Source: Hormiphora californensis (taxonomy: Eukaryota; Ctenophora; Tentaculata; Cydippida; Pleurobrachiidae). From it: DNA of 64,000 nucleotides. Both the position numbers and the translations under genes were made by a program. The notes under the pieces are model-generated. The model was not told the origin of the DNA and ran no database searches. It saw nothing but the letters and a program-made list of their open reading frames with translations. This document shows, one piece after another, positions 19,037 through 29,086 of the stretch. Each line of letters begins with the position of its first letter. Position 1 is the first letter of the stretch. The DNA lies in NCBI GenBank assembly GCA_020137815.1, contig CM035350.1, positions 10,328,947-10,392,946 on the forward strand, read 5' to 3'.

Positions 19037-20668
19037 TGTTCCTTTATAAACCGGGTTGTCGAAGTTATCTGAATTTCCACTCCAGAGAGGGTATTTACGG
19101 AGTTGGTGATCACAATTACTGTAGAAACCTAGACTTTGCACTGGAAGTACCCTGGTGTTACATCAACAATGTCACACTCCTAAAGGAAAAGTGTTTCCCC
19201 TCAACCCCATGCAGTGAGTTAAATTCCTTCGGCCTTCTGATATAATTAATATTTTAATTAACCTAACTTGATTAATTAACCTAACTAGTTCAATCAACCT
19301 AACTTGATTAATTAACCTAACTAGTTCAATTAATTAACCTAACTTGTTCGATCATTAACCTAACTTAATTAATTAACCTAACTTGTTCAATTAACCTAAC
19401 TTGTTCAGCATGTTGGAGTGGGTCTCAGACCTCTTATCGGGGTTACAAGAATCACACTGTATCGGGGATCACTTGCCAACCATGGTCCTCCCAATCACCT
19501 CAAGAGCATGACTATACCCCAGAGAAGTAAGCTAATTCCTCCATCCCCCCCCCCCTTAGTGATCAATCAAACAGTTGCATTATATTGTTGTAATTCAGTG
19601 ATCAATCAAACAGCTGCATTATATTGTTGTGATTCAATCAAACTCCTCCATTTTGCGCCAGTGTAGGGGTGGCCACGTCACCAACCATTTCAACATTTCT
19701 CCCATTCTAGCTACCCGAATGAGGGCTTGGACTCAAACTACTGTAGAAATCCAAGTGGAAGCAAAGCGTGGTGTTACTCAGAAGACAAATCTGTAAGATG
19801 GGGCTATTGTGATCTCCCATCTTGTAACCTCGATATTGCCGGTAAGAGCCCAATGAAAACAGCAAAGTGCTAATGTATTTGAGTCAAGACACCACTTCCT
19901 AATACCTAGAAAACTGTCGATACTATGCTGCGTACTTTTATCGTGGAAATATCAACAAAAGCGAAGACGGGACCCAGTGCGAGAGTTATTGTCGGAGAGT
20001 TGTGGAGCCTGGGGATAGTTGGACAAAACCAATCTGTTACACAGATATTACCAACACATCATCCCATCAAATATGTAGTCTCACAGACGTCTGCAACGAC
20101 TTTACTTATCGTAAGCAATCTGTAACTTCAATTTACCTTGAACTACTCCGGAAAAATACTATATTTCAAGATTACTCTCTTACTAAAGAACACTTCGTTC
20201 ACACAGTGTGCGGGGACGAGGAGGATTCTTATGCAACATACACTGGAAGTTACGCTGTCACGGAGACTGGGTGGGAGTGTAGAGACTGGTCTGATGTCCT
20301 GGATACCGCAACCCTGGCATTGTACCCCACTCTGGAGCACAACTACTGTAGAAATGTTAATGGGTCGGAGCTCAATAAGACTAGAGCGTGGTGCTACTCT
20401 ACCAACCCTGATGAAGAGTTCGAGTTCTGTTCCATACCGTCATGCTCTGACATAGGTAATATGCAAGAAATACATCTTTCTAAATCTTCATTGAGTCTGA
20501 TTTCAGTTGGAAGTAACTCGTCCTATCTCCTGGAAACGTGGCAAACAGACATCACGGATGGGGAAGTTACCACTGCTAACCTTACTTGTACTGCCACTAT
20601 CACACTACTGAATCAAGAGCCCTTTGTTCATAAAGTTGAGGTGTCCATTGAACAGGTCCCTTCAGAAA
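19037..20668 (+). CDS. Large adhesion-type receptor, middle part copy 1: kringle modules and a beta domain
   Basis: Exons 19037-19213, 19409-19526, 19711-19841, 19910-20110, 20207-20455 and 20507-20668 all have GT-AG borders, and phases chain correctly (1 in, 1 out). Exon 1 encodes a half-kringle (HNYCRN, PWCY). Exons 2+3 together make a complete kringle beginning CWSGSQTSYRGY and ending WGYCDLPSC, with NYCRNPSG and AWCYS between. Exon 4 is a Cys-rich, degenerate kringle-like segment. Exon 5 is another kringle (SYATYTG, NYCRN, RAWCYS, CSIPSC). Exon 6 is an uncharacterised, probably beta-sandwich segment with N-glycosylation sites. Kringles bind proteins and lysine in extracellular receptors and proteases. 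The entry phase matches the exon ending at 29087 on the other strand, which supports membership in the same receptor gene. Confidence 0.75.
19226..19408 (+). repeat. Branch-point/acceptor minisatellite before kringle exon 2
   Basis: About nine copies of an ~18-22-bp unit near TTAACCTAACTTGTTCAA are present. The last copy ends TTGTTCAG and serves as the 3' splice site for the exon at 19409. Each unit carries a branch-point-like CTAAC. The array is repeated at 23880-24040 in the second copy. Confidence 0.75.
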
Positions 20669-20879
20669 GTAAGATTAAATTAATTGCAACATGTCGAACC
20701 ACTTCATTCATCAGTGGAATTTGGTTGAAAATATAAAGTTGAACTCAAACAATAAAATAAAGCAGTCTATAAAAGAGTTTTTGAGTCCGGCCCCATGCGA
20801 GGAACATCAATCACTACAAACACACACTAAATCACACAAAATAAAGTTCCACATTTGTGTAGTGAAAGATGGGTAGTGA

Positions 20880-21060
20880 AAGGTAGGGGGGGTTCCAACC
20901 TATTTTTTTGTATTTTTTTGTATTTTTTCGTACGGACCATACATAAAAGTATCCAAAATTCCTGTTTTTTTCCATACAAACAATACAAAAAAGTACAAAA
21001 AAATACAAAAAAATAATGAAGGATGTGGGTGCGTGAAAAAAGTATAAATAATACATAGAT
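20880..21060. repeat. Inverted repeat of TTTTTTGTA / TACAAAAAA units
   Basis: Three TTTTTTGTA-type units (20905-20930) face five TACAAAAAA-type units (20975-21015), giving a potential hairpin with ~50-bp spacer. It is present again at 25525-25645. A related one-sided run of TTTTTTTGTA lies at 27305-27365. Confidence 0.6.
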
Positions 21061-21084
21061 ACATGAACATAAACCCAGCTATAC

Positions 21085-22300
21085 TAAACGGTAAGAAATT
21101 GCGATTCGGGAAATTTCTCGCTTAGAAAATACGATTCGAGAAAATTTTCTCGGTAAGAAATTGCGATTCGGAAAAATTTCTCGCTTAGAAAATACGATTC
21201 GAGAAAATTTTCTCGGTAAGAAATTGCGATTTGGAGAAATTTCTCGCTTAAAAATACGATTCGAGAAAATTTTCTCGGTAAGAAATTGCGATTTGGAGAA
21301 ATTTCTCGCTTAGAAAATACGATTCGAAAAATTTTCTCGGTAAGAAATTGCGATTCGAGGAAATTTCTCGCTTAGAAAATACGATTCGAGAAAATTTTCT
21401 CGGTAAGAAATTGCGATTCGGGGAAATTTCTCGCTTAGAAAATACGATTCGAGAAAATTTTCTCGGTAAGAAATTGCGATTTGGAGAAATTTCTCGCTTA
21501 GAAAATACGATTCGAGAAAATTTTCTCGGTAAGAAATTGCGATTCGAGGAAATTTCTCGCTTAGAATACGATTCGAGAAAATTTCTCGGTAAGAAATTGC
21601 GATTCGGGAAATTTCTCGCTTAGAAAATACGATTCGGAGAAAATTTTCTCGGTAAGAAATTGCGATTCGGGGAAATTTCTCGCTTAGAAATTACGATTCG
21701 GAAAAATTTTCTCGGTAAGAAATTGCGATTCGAGGAAACTTCTCGCTTAGAAAATACGATTCGAGAAAATTTTCTCGGTAAGAAATTGCGATTCGGGGAA
21801 ATTTCTCGCTTAGTTAATACGATTCGGGAAAATTTTCTCGGTAAGAAATTGCATTCGGGGAAATTTCTCGCTTAGAAAATACGATTAGAAAAATTTTCTC
21901 GGTAAGAAATTGCGTTTCGGGAAATTTCTCGATTCGAGAAAATTTTCTCGGTAAGAATTGCGATTCGAGGAAACTTCTCGCTTAGAAAATACGATTCGAG
22001 AAAAAAATTTTCTCGGTAAGAAATTGCGATTCGGGATTTTCGGTTCGTATTGGTCGGGGAAATTTCTCTTAAATTTTCGCTTAGATTAACGATTCGGGAA
22101 ATTTTCTCGGTAAGAAATTGAGATTCGGGGGAAATTTCTCGCTTAGAAAATACGATTGAGAAAATTTTCTCGGTAGAAATTGGCGATTCGCGGGAAAATT
22201 TTCTTCTCTGCTAGAAAATACGATTCGAGAAATTTTCTCGGTAAGAAATTGCGATTCGGGGAAATTTCTCGCTTAGAAAATACGATTCGAGAAAAAATTT
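21085..22300. repeat. 63-bp satellite array with palindromic core, copy 1
   Basis: About 19 copies of a 63-bp unit have the landmarks GCGATTCGGGGAAATTTCTC, GCTTAGAAAATACGATTC and CGAGAAAATTTTCTCG. The last is a perfect 16-bp palindrome. Because 63 is divisible by three the array is open in several frames, but that is a by-product. Units decay progressively after about 21950. It lies between the receptor exons ending at 20668 and starting at 27500. Confidence 0.85.
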
Positions 22301-23103
22301 TCTTTTTCTTTTTTTTGGTAAGAATGCGACGGAAATTTTGTTAGAAATCGATCGGAAAATTTAATCTGCGATTTAAATTGGATTTATTTCGGGGAAATTT
22401 CTTTTTTTTGCCATTCTCTTATTTTCCTCCCCTATTTCTTTTCTTCTCGCTTAGTGTAGAGAAGAAAAATACGATAATATCTCGTTCGAGAAAATTTTTC
22501 CTTTTTTCTCGGTAAAGAAATTTGCGCTTTTTGTTTTACCGTTTTTCTCTATTCTTCTTTCCTACGGGGGAAAATTTCTCTTTTTTCTTCTTTTTTTTGT
22601 CCTTTATTCCCTTTCTCGCCGCTTAGAAAAATACGATTTGCGTTCGGGGGTCCGGGAAAAATTTTTTTTTTCGTCGGGTATGAGATGGTAGTGTGGGGAA
22701 GAAAATTTGGAAGGAATTGTTTCTTTGCGATTCGGTAGTATTTCGATTTTTTTATTTTGAATTTCGTTCGGCGATTCGGGTCAGGATTCGGGGAAAATTT
22801 CTTTCTTTCCCCCCTCATTTTTTCCCCCGGTTTTCCCCCTTTCCTCTTTCTCCGCTTAGAAGAAATAAGGTTTTCTCGCCTTTTAGTTTAGGAAAATACT
22901 GACGATTTCTCAAAAAAAAAAAATAATCTAAATACGGATCTTTTCGTCGGAGAAAATTTTTTTTCCTTTTTTTTTTTTCTCGGTAGTACTAGGGAAATTG
23001 GCAATTTTTTCGGGGAAAAAATTTTCTCTTTTTTTTCTCGCTTAATAGAGAAAATAAAAACGATTCCACTGCGTCGGAATTCGTAACGGATTCGAGAGTC
23101 TCG

Positions 23104-23146
<43 letters not shown>

Positions 23147-23250
23147 CTTCTCGGGTAAAGGAAAAATTCGCGAAATTTTCTCGGAAATTTTATCATTTGC
23201 ATGTTTGTCTATTCCTTTAATTCTTTCGTTCTTTTTTTATTTGCTTTTTG
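22300..23250. other. Degraded, homopolymer-rich tail of the 63-bp array
   Basis: Recognisable fragments of the 63-bp unit (GCTTAGAA, ACGATT, GGGGAAA) are interspersed with inflated runs such as T x ~40 near 23110-23145, and with extra bases. The pattern looks like unpolished long-read error more than biological divergence, because the flanking unique sequence is clean. No gene is supported here. Confidence 0.7.
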
Positions 23251-23334
23251 ATATTCGATATTTATGCTGGACTAAGCTCACAATATGGTAAGAGTGTGGT
23301 GGGTGGAATGAGGGGTGGGAAATGGCAGGGAGGG

Positions 23335-23620
23335 GTCAACTACACCAGTTACGAGTTAGTTGTTAGTTGGGTGGGGTGGAGGGGTGGGGTGGGGTGGGGT
23401 GGAGGGAACCCCCCCCCCCCTCTCAACTACACCAGTTACGAGTTAGTTTCAATGGGGTGGGGTGGGGTGGGGTGGAGGAGGGGTGGGATGGGGTCAACTA
23501 CACCAGTTATGAGTTAGTTGTTAGTCGACCACCCCCCCCCCCCTCTCAACTACACCAGTTACGAGTTAGTTGTTAGTCGACCCCCCCCTACACCAGTTAC
23601 GAGTTAGTTGTTAGTCGACC
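23335..23620. repeat. GGGGTGG / TACACCAGTTACGAGTTAG minisatellite, copy 2
   Basis: This shortened counterpart of 18300-18985 has about five cores and the same order of G-rich and C-rich runs. It ends at TAGTCGACCCATCAAATAG as copy 1 does. Confidence 0.8.
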
Positions 23621-23669
23621 CATCAAATAGTAATAACTAGACAACCCATCAGATAGAGGCATCTTATAG

Positions 23670-25295
23670 TGTTCCTTTATAAACCGGGTTGTCGAAGATC
23701 TGAATTTCCACTCCAGAGAGGGTATTTACGGAGTTGGTGATCACAATTACTGTAGAAACCTAGATTTTGCACTGGAAGTACCCTGGTGTTACATCAACAA
23801 TGTCACACTCCTAAAGGAAAAGTGTTTCCCCTCAACCCCATGCAGTGAGTTAAATTCCTTCGGCCTTCTGATATAATTAATATTTTAATTAACCTAACTT
23901 GATTAATTAACCTAACTAGTTCAATCAACCTAACTTGATTAATTAACCTAACTAGTTCAATTAATTAACCTAACTTGTTCGATCAATTAACCTAACTTAA
24001 TTAATTAACCTAACTTGTTCAATTAACCTAACTTGTTCAGCATGTTGGAGTGGGTCTCAGACCTCTTATCGGGGTTACAAGAATCACACTGTATCGGGAT
24101 CACTTGCCAACCATGGTCCTCCCAATCACCTCAAGAGCATGACTATACCCAGAGAAGTAAGCTAATTCCTCCATCCCCCCCCCCCTTAGTGATCAATCAA
24201 ACAGTTGCATTATATGTTGTAATTCAGTGATCAATCAAACAGCTGCATTATATTGTTGTGATTCAATCAAACTCCTCCATTTTGCGCCAGTGTAGGGGTG
24301 GCCACGTCACCAACCATTTCAACATTTCTCCCATTCTAGCTACCCGAATGAGGGCTTGGACTCAAACTACTGTAGAAATCCAAGTGGAAGCAAAGCGTGG
24401 TGTTACTCAGAAGACAAATCTGTAAGATGGGGCTATTGTGATCTCCCATCTTGTAACCTCGATATTGCCGGTAAGAGCCCAATGAAAACAGCAAAGTGCT
24501 AATGTATTTGAGTCAAGACAACCACTTCCTAATACCTAGAAAACTGTCGATACTATGCTGGTACTTTTATCGTGGAAATATCAACAAAAGCGAAGACGGG
24601 ACCCAGTGCGAGAGTTATTGTCGGAGAGTTGTGGAGCCTGGGGATAGTTGGACAAAACCAATCTGTTACACAGATATTACCAACACATCATCCCATCAAA
24701 TATGTAGTCTCACAGACGTCTGCAACGACTTTACTTATCGTAAGCAATCTGTAACTTCAATTTACCTTGAACTACTCCGGAAAATACTATATTTCAAGAT
24801 TACTCTCTTACTAAAGAACACTTCGTTCACACAGTGTGCGGGGACGAGGAGGATTCTTATGCAACATACACTGGAAGTTACGCTGTCACGGAGACTGGGT
24901 GGGAGTGTAGAGACAGGTCTGATGTCCTGGATACCGCAACCCTGGCATTGTACCCCACTCTGGAGCACAACTACTGTAGAAATGTTAATGGGTCGGAGCT
25001 CAATAAGACTAGAGCGTGGTGCTACTCTACCAACCCTGATGAAGAGTTCGAGTTCTGTTCCATACCGTCATGCTCTGACATAGGTAATATGCAAGAAATA
25101 CATCTTTCTAAATCTTCATTGAGTCTGATTTCAGTTGGAAGTAACTCGTCCTATCTCCTGGAAACGTGGCAAACAGACATCACGGATGGGGAAGGACCAC
25201 TGCTAACCTTACTTGTACTGCCACTATCACACTACTGAATCAAGAGCCCTTTGTTCATAAAGTTGAGGTGTCCATTGAACAGGTCCCTTCAGAAA
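23670..25295 (+). pseudogene. Receptor middle part, copy 2: kringle exons with frame-breaking indels
   Basis: Exons equivalent to copy 1 are 23670-23844 (2 bp shorter), 24041-24156 (2 bp shorter), 24340-24470, 24540-24739 (1 bp shorter), 24835-25083 and 25135-25295 (1 bp shorter). Splice sites are preserved. The length changes shift frame in four exons, so this copy cannot make the protein made by copy 1. Since the differences are single-base indels, often in runs, an unpolished assembly duplicate is as likely as a real pseudogenised duplicate. Confidence 0.75.
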
Positions 25296-25714
25296 GTAAG
25301 ATTAAATTAATTGCAACATGTCGAACCACTTCATTCATCAGTGGAATTTGGTTGAAAATATAAAGTTGAACTCAAACAATAAAATAAAGCAGTCTATAAA
25401 AGAGTTTTTGAGTCCGGCCCCATGCGAGGAACATCAATCACTACAAAACACACAAATAAATCACACAAAATAAAGTTCCACATTTGTGTAGTGAAAGATG
25501 GGTAGTGAAAGGTAGGGGGGGTTCCAACCTATTTTTTTGTATTTTTTTGTATTTTTTCGTACGGACCATACATAAAAGATCCAAAATTCCTTTTTTTTCC
25601 ATACAAACAATACAAAAAAGTACAAAAAAATACAAAAAAATAATGAAGGATGTGGGTGCGTGAAAAAAGTATAAATAATACATAGATACATGAACATAAA
25701 CCCAGCTATACATA

Positions 25715-27190
25715 AACGGTAAGAAATTGCGATTCGGGGAAATTTCTCGTAGAAAATACGATTCGAGAAAATTTTCTCGGTAAGAAATTGCGATTCGGGA
25801 AAATTTCTCGCTTAGAAAATACGATTCGAGAAAATTTTCTCGGTAAGAAATTGCGATTTGGAGAAATTTCTGCTTAGAAAATACGATTCGAGAAAATTTT
25901 CTCGGTAAGAAATTGCGATTTGGAGAAATTTCTCGCTTAGAAAATACGATTCGAGAAAATTTTCTCGGTAAGAAATTGCGATTCGAGGAAATTTCTCGCT
26001 TAGAAAATACGATTCGAGAAAATTTTCTCGGTAAGAAATTGCGATTCGGGGAAATTTCTCGCCTAGAAAATACGATTCGAGAAAATTTTCTCGGTAAGAA
26101 ATTGCGATTTGGAGAAATTTCTCGCTTAGAAAATACGATTCGAGAAATTTTCTCGGTTAGAAATTGCGATTCGAGAAATTTTCTCGCTTAGAAACTGCGA
26201 TTCGAGAAATTTTTCTCGGTAAGAAATTGCGATTCGGGGAAATTTCTCGCTTAGAAAATACGATTCGGGAAAATTTTCTCGGTAAGAAATTGCGATTCGG
26301 GGAAATTTCTCGCTTAGAAAATACGATTCGAGAAAATTTTCTCGGTAAGAAATTGCGATTCGAGGAAACTTCTCGCTTAGAAAATACGATTCGAGAAAAT
26401 TTTCCGGTAAGAAATTGCGATTCGGGGAAATTTCTCGCTTAGTTAATACGATTCGGGAAAATTTTCTCGGTAAGAAATTGCGATTCGGGGAAATTTCTCG
26501 CTTAGAAAATACGATTAGAGAAAATTTTCTCGGTAAGAAATTGCGATTCGGGGAAATTTCTCGATTCGAGAAAATTTTCTCGGTAAGAAATTGCGATTCG
26601 AGGAAACTTCTCGCTTAGAAAATACGATTCGAGAAAATTTTCTCGGTAAGAAATTGCGATTCGGGGAAATTTCTCGCTTAGTTAATACGATTCGGGAAAA
26701 TTTTCTCGGTAAGAAATTGCGATTCGGGGAAATTTCTCGCTTAGAAAATACGATTGAGAAAATTTTCTCGTAAGAAATTGCGATTCGGGGAAATTTCTCG
26801 CTTAGAAAATACGATTCGAGAAAATTTTCTCGGTAAGAAATTGCGATCGGGGAAATTTCTCGCTTAGAAAATACGATTCGGGAAAATTTTCTCGGTAAGA
26901 AATTGCGATTCGGGGAAATTTCTCGCTTAGAAAATACGATTCGAGAAAATTTTCTCGGTAAGAAATTGCGATTCGGGGAAATTTCTCGCTTGAAAATACG
27001 ATTCGGGAAAATTTTCTCGGTAAGAAATTGCGATTCGGGGAAATTTCTCGCTTAGAAAATACGATTCGAGAAAATTTTCTCGGTAAGAAATTCGATTCGG
27101 GAAATTTCTCGCTTAGAAAATACGATTCGAGAAAATTTTCTCGGTAAGAAATTGCGATTCGGGGAAATTTCTCTCGCGATTTTGGCATGC
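25715..27190. repeat. 63-bp satellite array with palindromic core, copy 2
   Basis: About 24 well-preserved units of the same 63-bp repeat as 21085-22300 run up to the end of the duplicated block. Units differ by GGG/GAG at one site and by occasional single-base losses. Array length relative to copy 1 suggests copy 1 is truncated by its degraded tail. Confidence 0.85.
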
Positions 27191-27449
27191 TACATATGTA
27201 AAATATGTATATATTTTGTGCTAAATTGCGTGAAATAGCGTGGAAGAATGTTTAAAAACAGTAAAAGTTCGAACAATAATGGTAATTACCATATAAAACT
27301 GTTTTTATTTTTTTGTATTTTTTTGTACTTTTTGTATTTTTTTGTATTTTTTTGTATTTTTTTGTTTGAGGAAACCCGTGTTTTTTTCCGTACAAACGTA
27401 CACGAAATAGGTTGGAACCCCCCCGAAAGGTACCAACAAATTATGAAAT

Positions 27450-27540
27450 TGTTTCAGTGTTCATCAGTTCGCTAACAACACTCAACACCCTTGTTTCAGA
27501 GTTTGTCAGTTCGCTAACAACACTCAACACTATGGAGACC
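27450..27540 (+). repeat. Two-copy duplication of a 3' splice junction
   Basis: TTGTTTCAG plus the first ~30 exon bases (GTCAGTTCGCTAACAACACTC-like) occurs twice, with AG at 27457 and 27499. Either could splice; the downstream copy gives the phase (1) that continues from the exon ending at 20668. Confidence 0.75.
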
Positions 27541-28691
27541 CTCTCGGACAACACGACATGTGCCCAGTCCTCCTACCAAGACGGGGTCTATCAATGTCCC
27601 CTGACTCAGGAGGCATACCAAGTGTCGGCAAGGAGTGGTGGTCTCTGTCTGTTCAACCTTGTTTGCTCTTATGACCCCAAACACTACCAAACTTGCGGGT
27701 GCGCCTTCGTTACTGTGACCGAGGTAATTGATACATTACGTAATAACAACAACTAGAGGTTACCATATATCCCAATATCTTTTAGGAAAAATCGAAGCTG
27801 GTACTGGGGTCCAAGGTGTGTGAGGATAAGCATGGCAACATTGTAGCAGTGTGGTCCGACAATTACTGCGATGATCTTGTTAGTATACAATCACCCATAA
27901 ATATCAGCTCTCTCAAGGGGTGAAACTCAGGTTAGGTGAACCGTTTGAGGCTCACTATCTTTTTGAGGGGGGGGGGGGTATAGAATCCCCCTATCTATCT
28001 TCTTATTTCAGTGTTTCTGTGCGGATTGTTCTGATGAGGATGACTGCGACAGTGACAGTACTGTGAGTAGTGGAGAGACGTTCACCTGTCAGGATACCAC
28101 CAAGACGGTCATCTCCAAATCGAAACAGTGCAACGATGAGGCTAACTGCCCCACCACAACCACAATAACTTACGATGATGTGACGTTCTCTGTCTCCAAC
28201 TATGAGGATGAGTACAACTGCACAACGGAGGATGATGTGCAATGTGTCGAAACGTCCTCTTCCAGCAGGTGATTTACAGGGTCTATTCCTAACATTGATT
28301 TAGTAACTAATCTTAGAAAGAACGTGGTCAGTCTAACAAATCTCCCAACAACGAAATGGATCCCACCTAATAACAACAATAATTCTCCCTTCCAGCAACA
28401 AGTTAACGAAATGGATTCCACCTAATAATAACAATAATTCTCCCTTCCAGCAACAAATTAACGAAATGGATCCCACCTAATAATAACAATAATTCTCTCT
28501 TCCAGCAACAAGTTAACGAAATGGATCCCACCTAATAATAACAATTCTCCTTCCAGCAACAAGTTAACGAAATGGATCCCACCTAAAAACTACTGTTTCT
28601 CTGATCTAATTTGCTCCAGCACTACAGTCACCACGTCAGAACTTTGTACCACTGAATATGAGGCCCTTAACTGTACTCTTAATGGGACCAG
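27500..28691 (+). CDS. Large adhesion-type receptor, Cys-rich exons before the LDLa/7TM part
   Basis: Exons 27500-27723, 27786-27878, 28012-28268 and 28557-28691 have GT-AG borders and consistent phases. They encode a Cys-rich, Asp/Glu- and Thr-rich extracellular segment, including CFCADCSDEDDCDSDS and several N-x-T/S sites, with no transmembrane span. The module at about 28012-28268 resembles a divergent LDLa-type acidic cluster. The last exon ends in phase 2, exactly what the minus-strand exon starting CAACACC (18225 and 14932) requires. An inverted copy of this last exon sits next to that exon at 15327-15193. I therefore treat these as internal exons of the same receptor. Confidence 0.7.
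28370..28560 (+). repeat. Acceptor-junction repeat, four copies of ~55 bp
   Basis: The unit contains CTTCCAG|CAACAAGTTAACG, continues into the exon's ATGGATCCCACCTAA and adds an AATAACAA spacer. Only the last copy continues into the full exon (28557). Every copy offers an equivalent 3' splice site, and in the first three an in-frame TAA would follow the acceptor within ~30 bases. The exon sequence at this place is ATCCCACCTAAAAAC. Confidence 0.8.
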
Positions 28692-28794
28692 GTAACAATA
28701 CATCCAGCTTCTAAACAATCCAGCGTGTAAATATATCACTTATATCATCTTAATCCCCCGCCCGGAAACTTATAGTGTGTGGTTCCTTTGCCTC

Positions 28795-28940
28795 CCTTTC
28801 CCCTAATTCACCCCCTTTTCAGCAACCACCGTATATACGTTCCATCCCCTAATTCACCCCCTTTTCAGCAACACCGTCTATACGTTCCATCCCCTAATTC
28901 ACCCCTTTCAGCAACACCGTCTATACCTTTCATCCCCGTA
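28795..28940 (+). repeat. Acceptor-junction repeat at the inversion boundary
   Basis: Four copies of a ~42-bp unit containing CCCCTTTTCAG|CAACACCGT-type sequence, in plus orientation, mirror 14933-15100. After the last copy, homology to the receptor stops. This is therefore the right-hand breakpoint of the block. Confidence 0.8.
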
Positions 28941-29086
28941 AATTCCCCCAACGTCAGAACACTGCTTTTCTGGAGAGGATGTATATAACAGGTCTTATTA
29001 CTAGTATTGTAGTAGTATAACAGGTAGAGATATTGATTTTATTACTACCAGTGTTTTCTGATTCACATGTTAAAGAGGGGAGGTAC

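Larger units (their letters stand above)
18300..22300. repeat. ~3.9-kb segmental duplication, copy 1 (partner about 23335-27190)
   Basis: Both blocks carry, in the same order, the G-rich minisatellite, kringle exon 1, the CCTAACTT minisatellite, kringle exons 2-5, one further exon, a TTTTTGTA-rich inverted repeat and the 63-bp array. Differences are mostly single-base indels. Copy 2 shifts frame in four of six exons while copy 1 keeps all frames. A tract of decayed 63-bp units (22300-23250) lies at the junction. Confidence 0.85.

Noticed and set aside
21348-21875. Frames of FLGKKLRFGEISRLENTIREN repeats
   Set aside because: Produced by the 63-bp satellite; unit decay and indels shift the frame and the array lies between exons of another gene.
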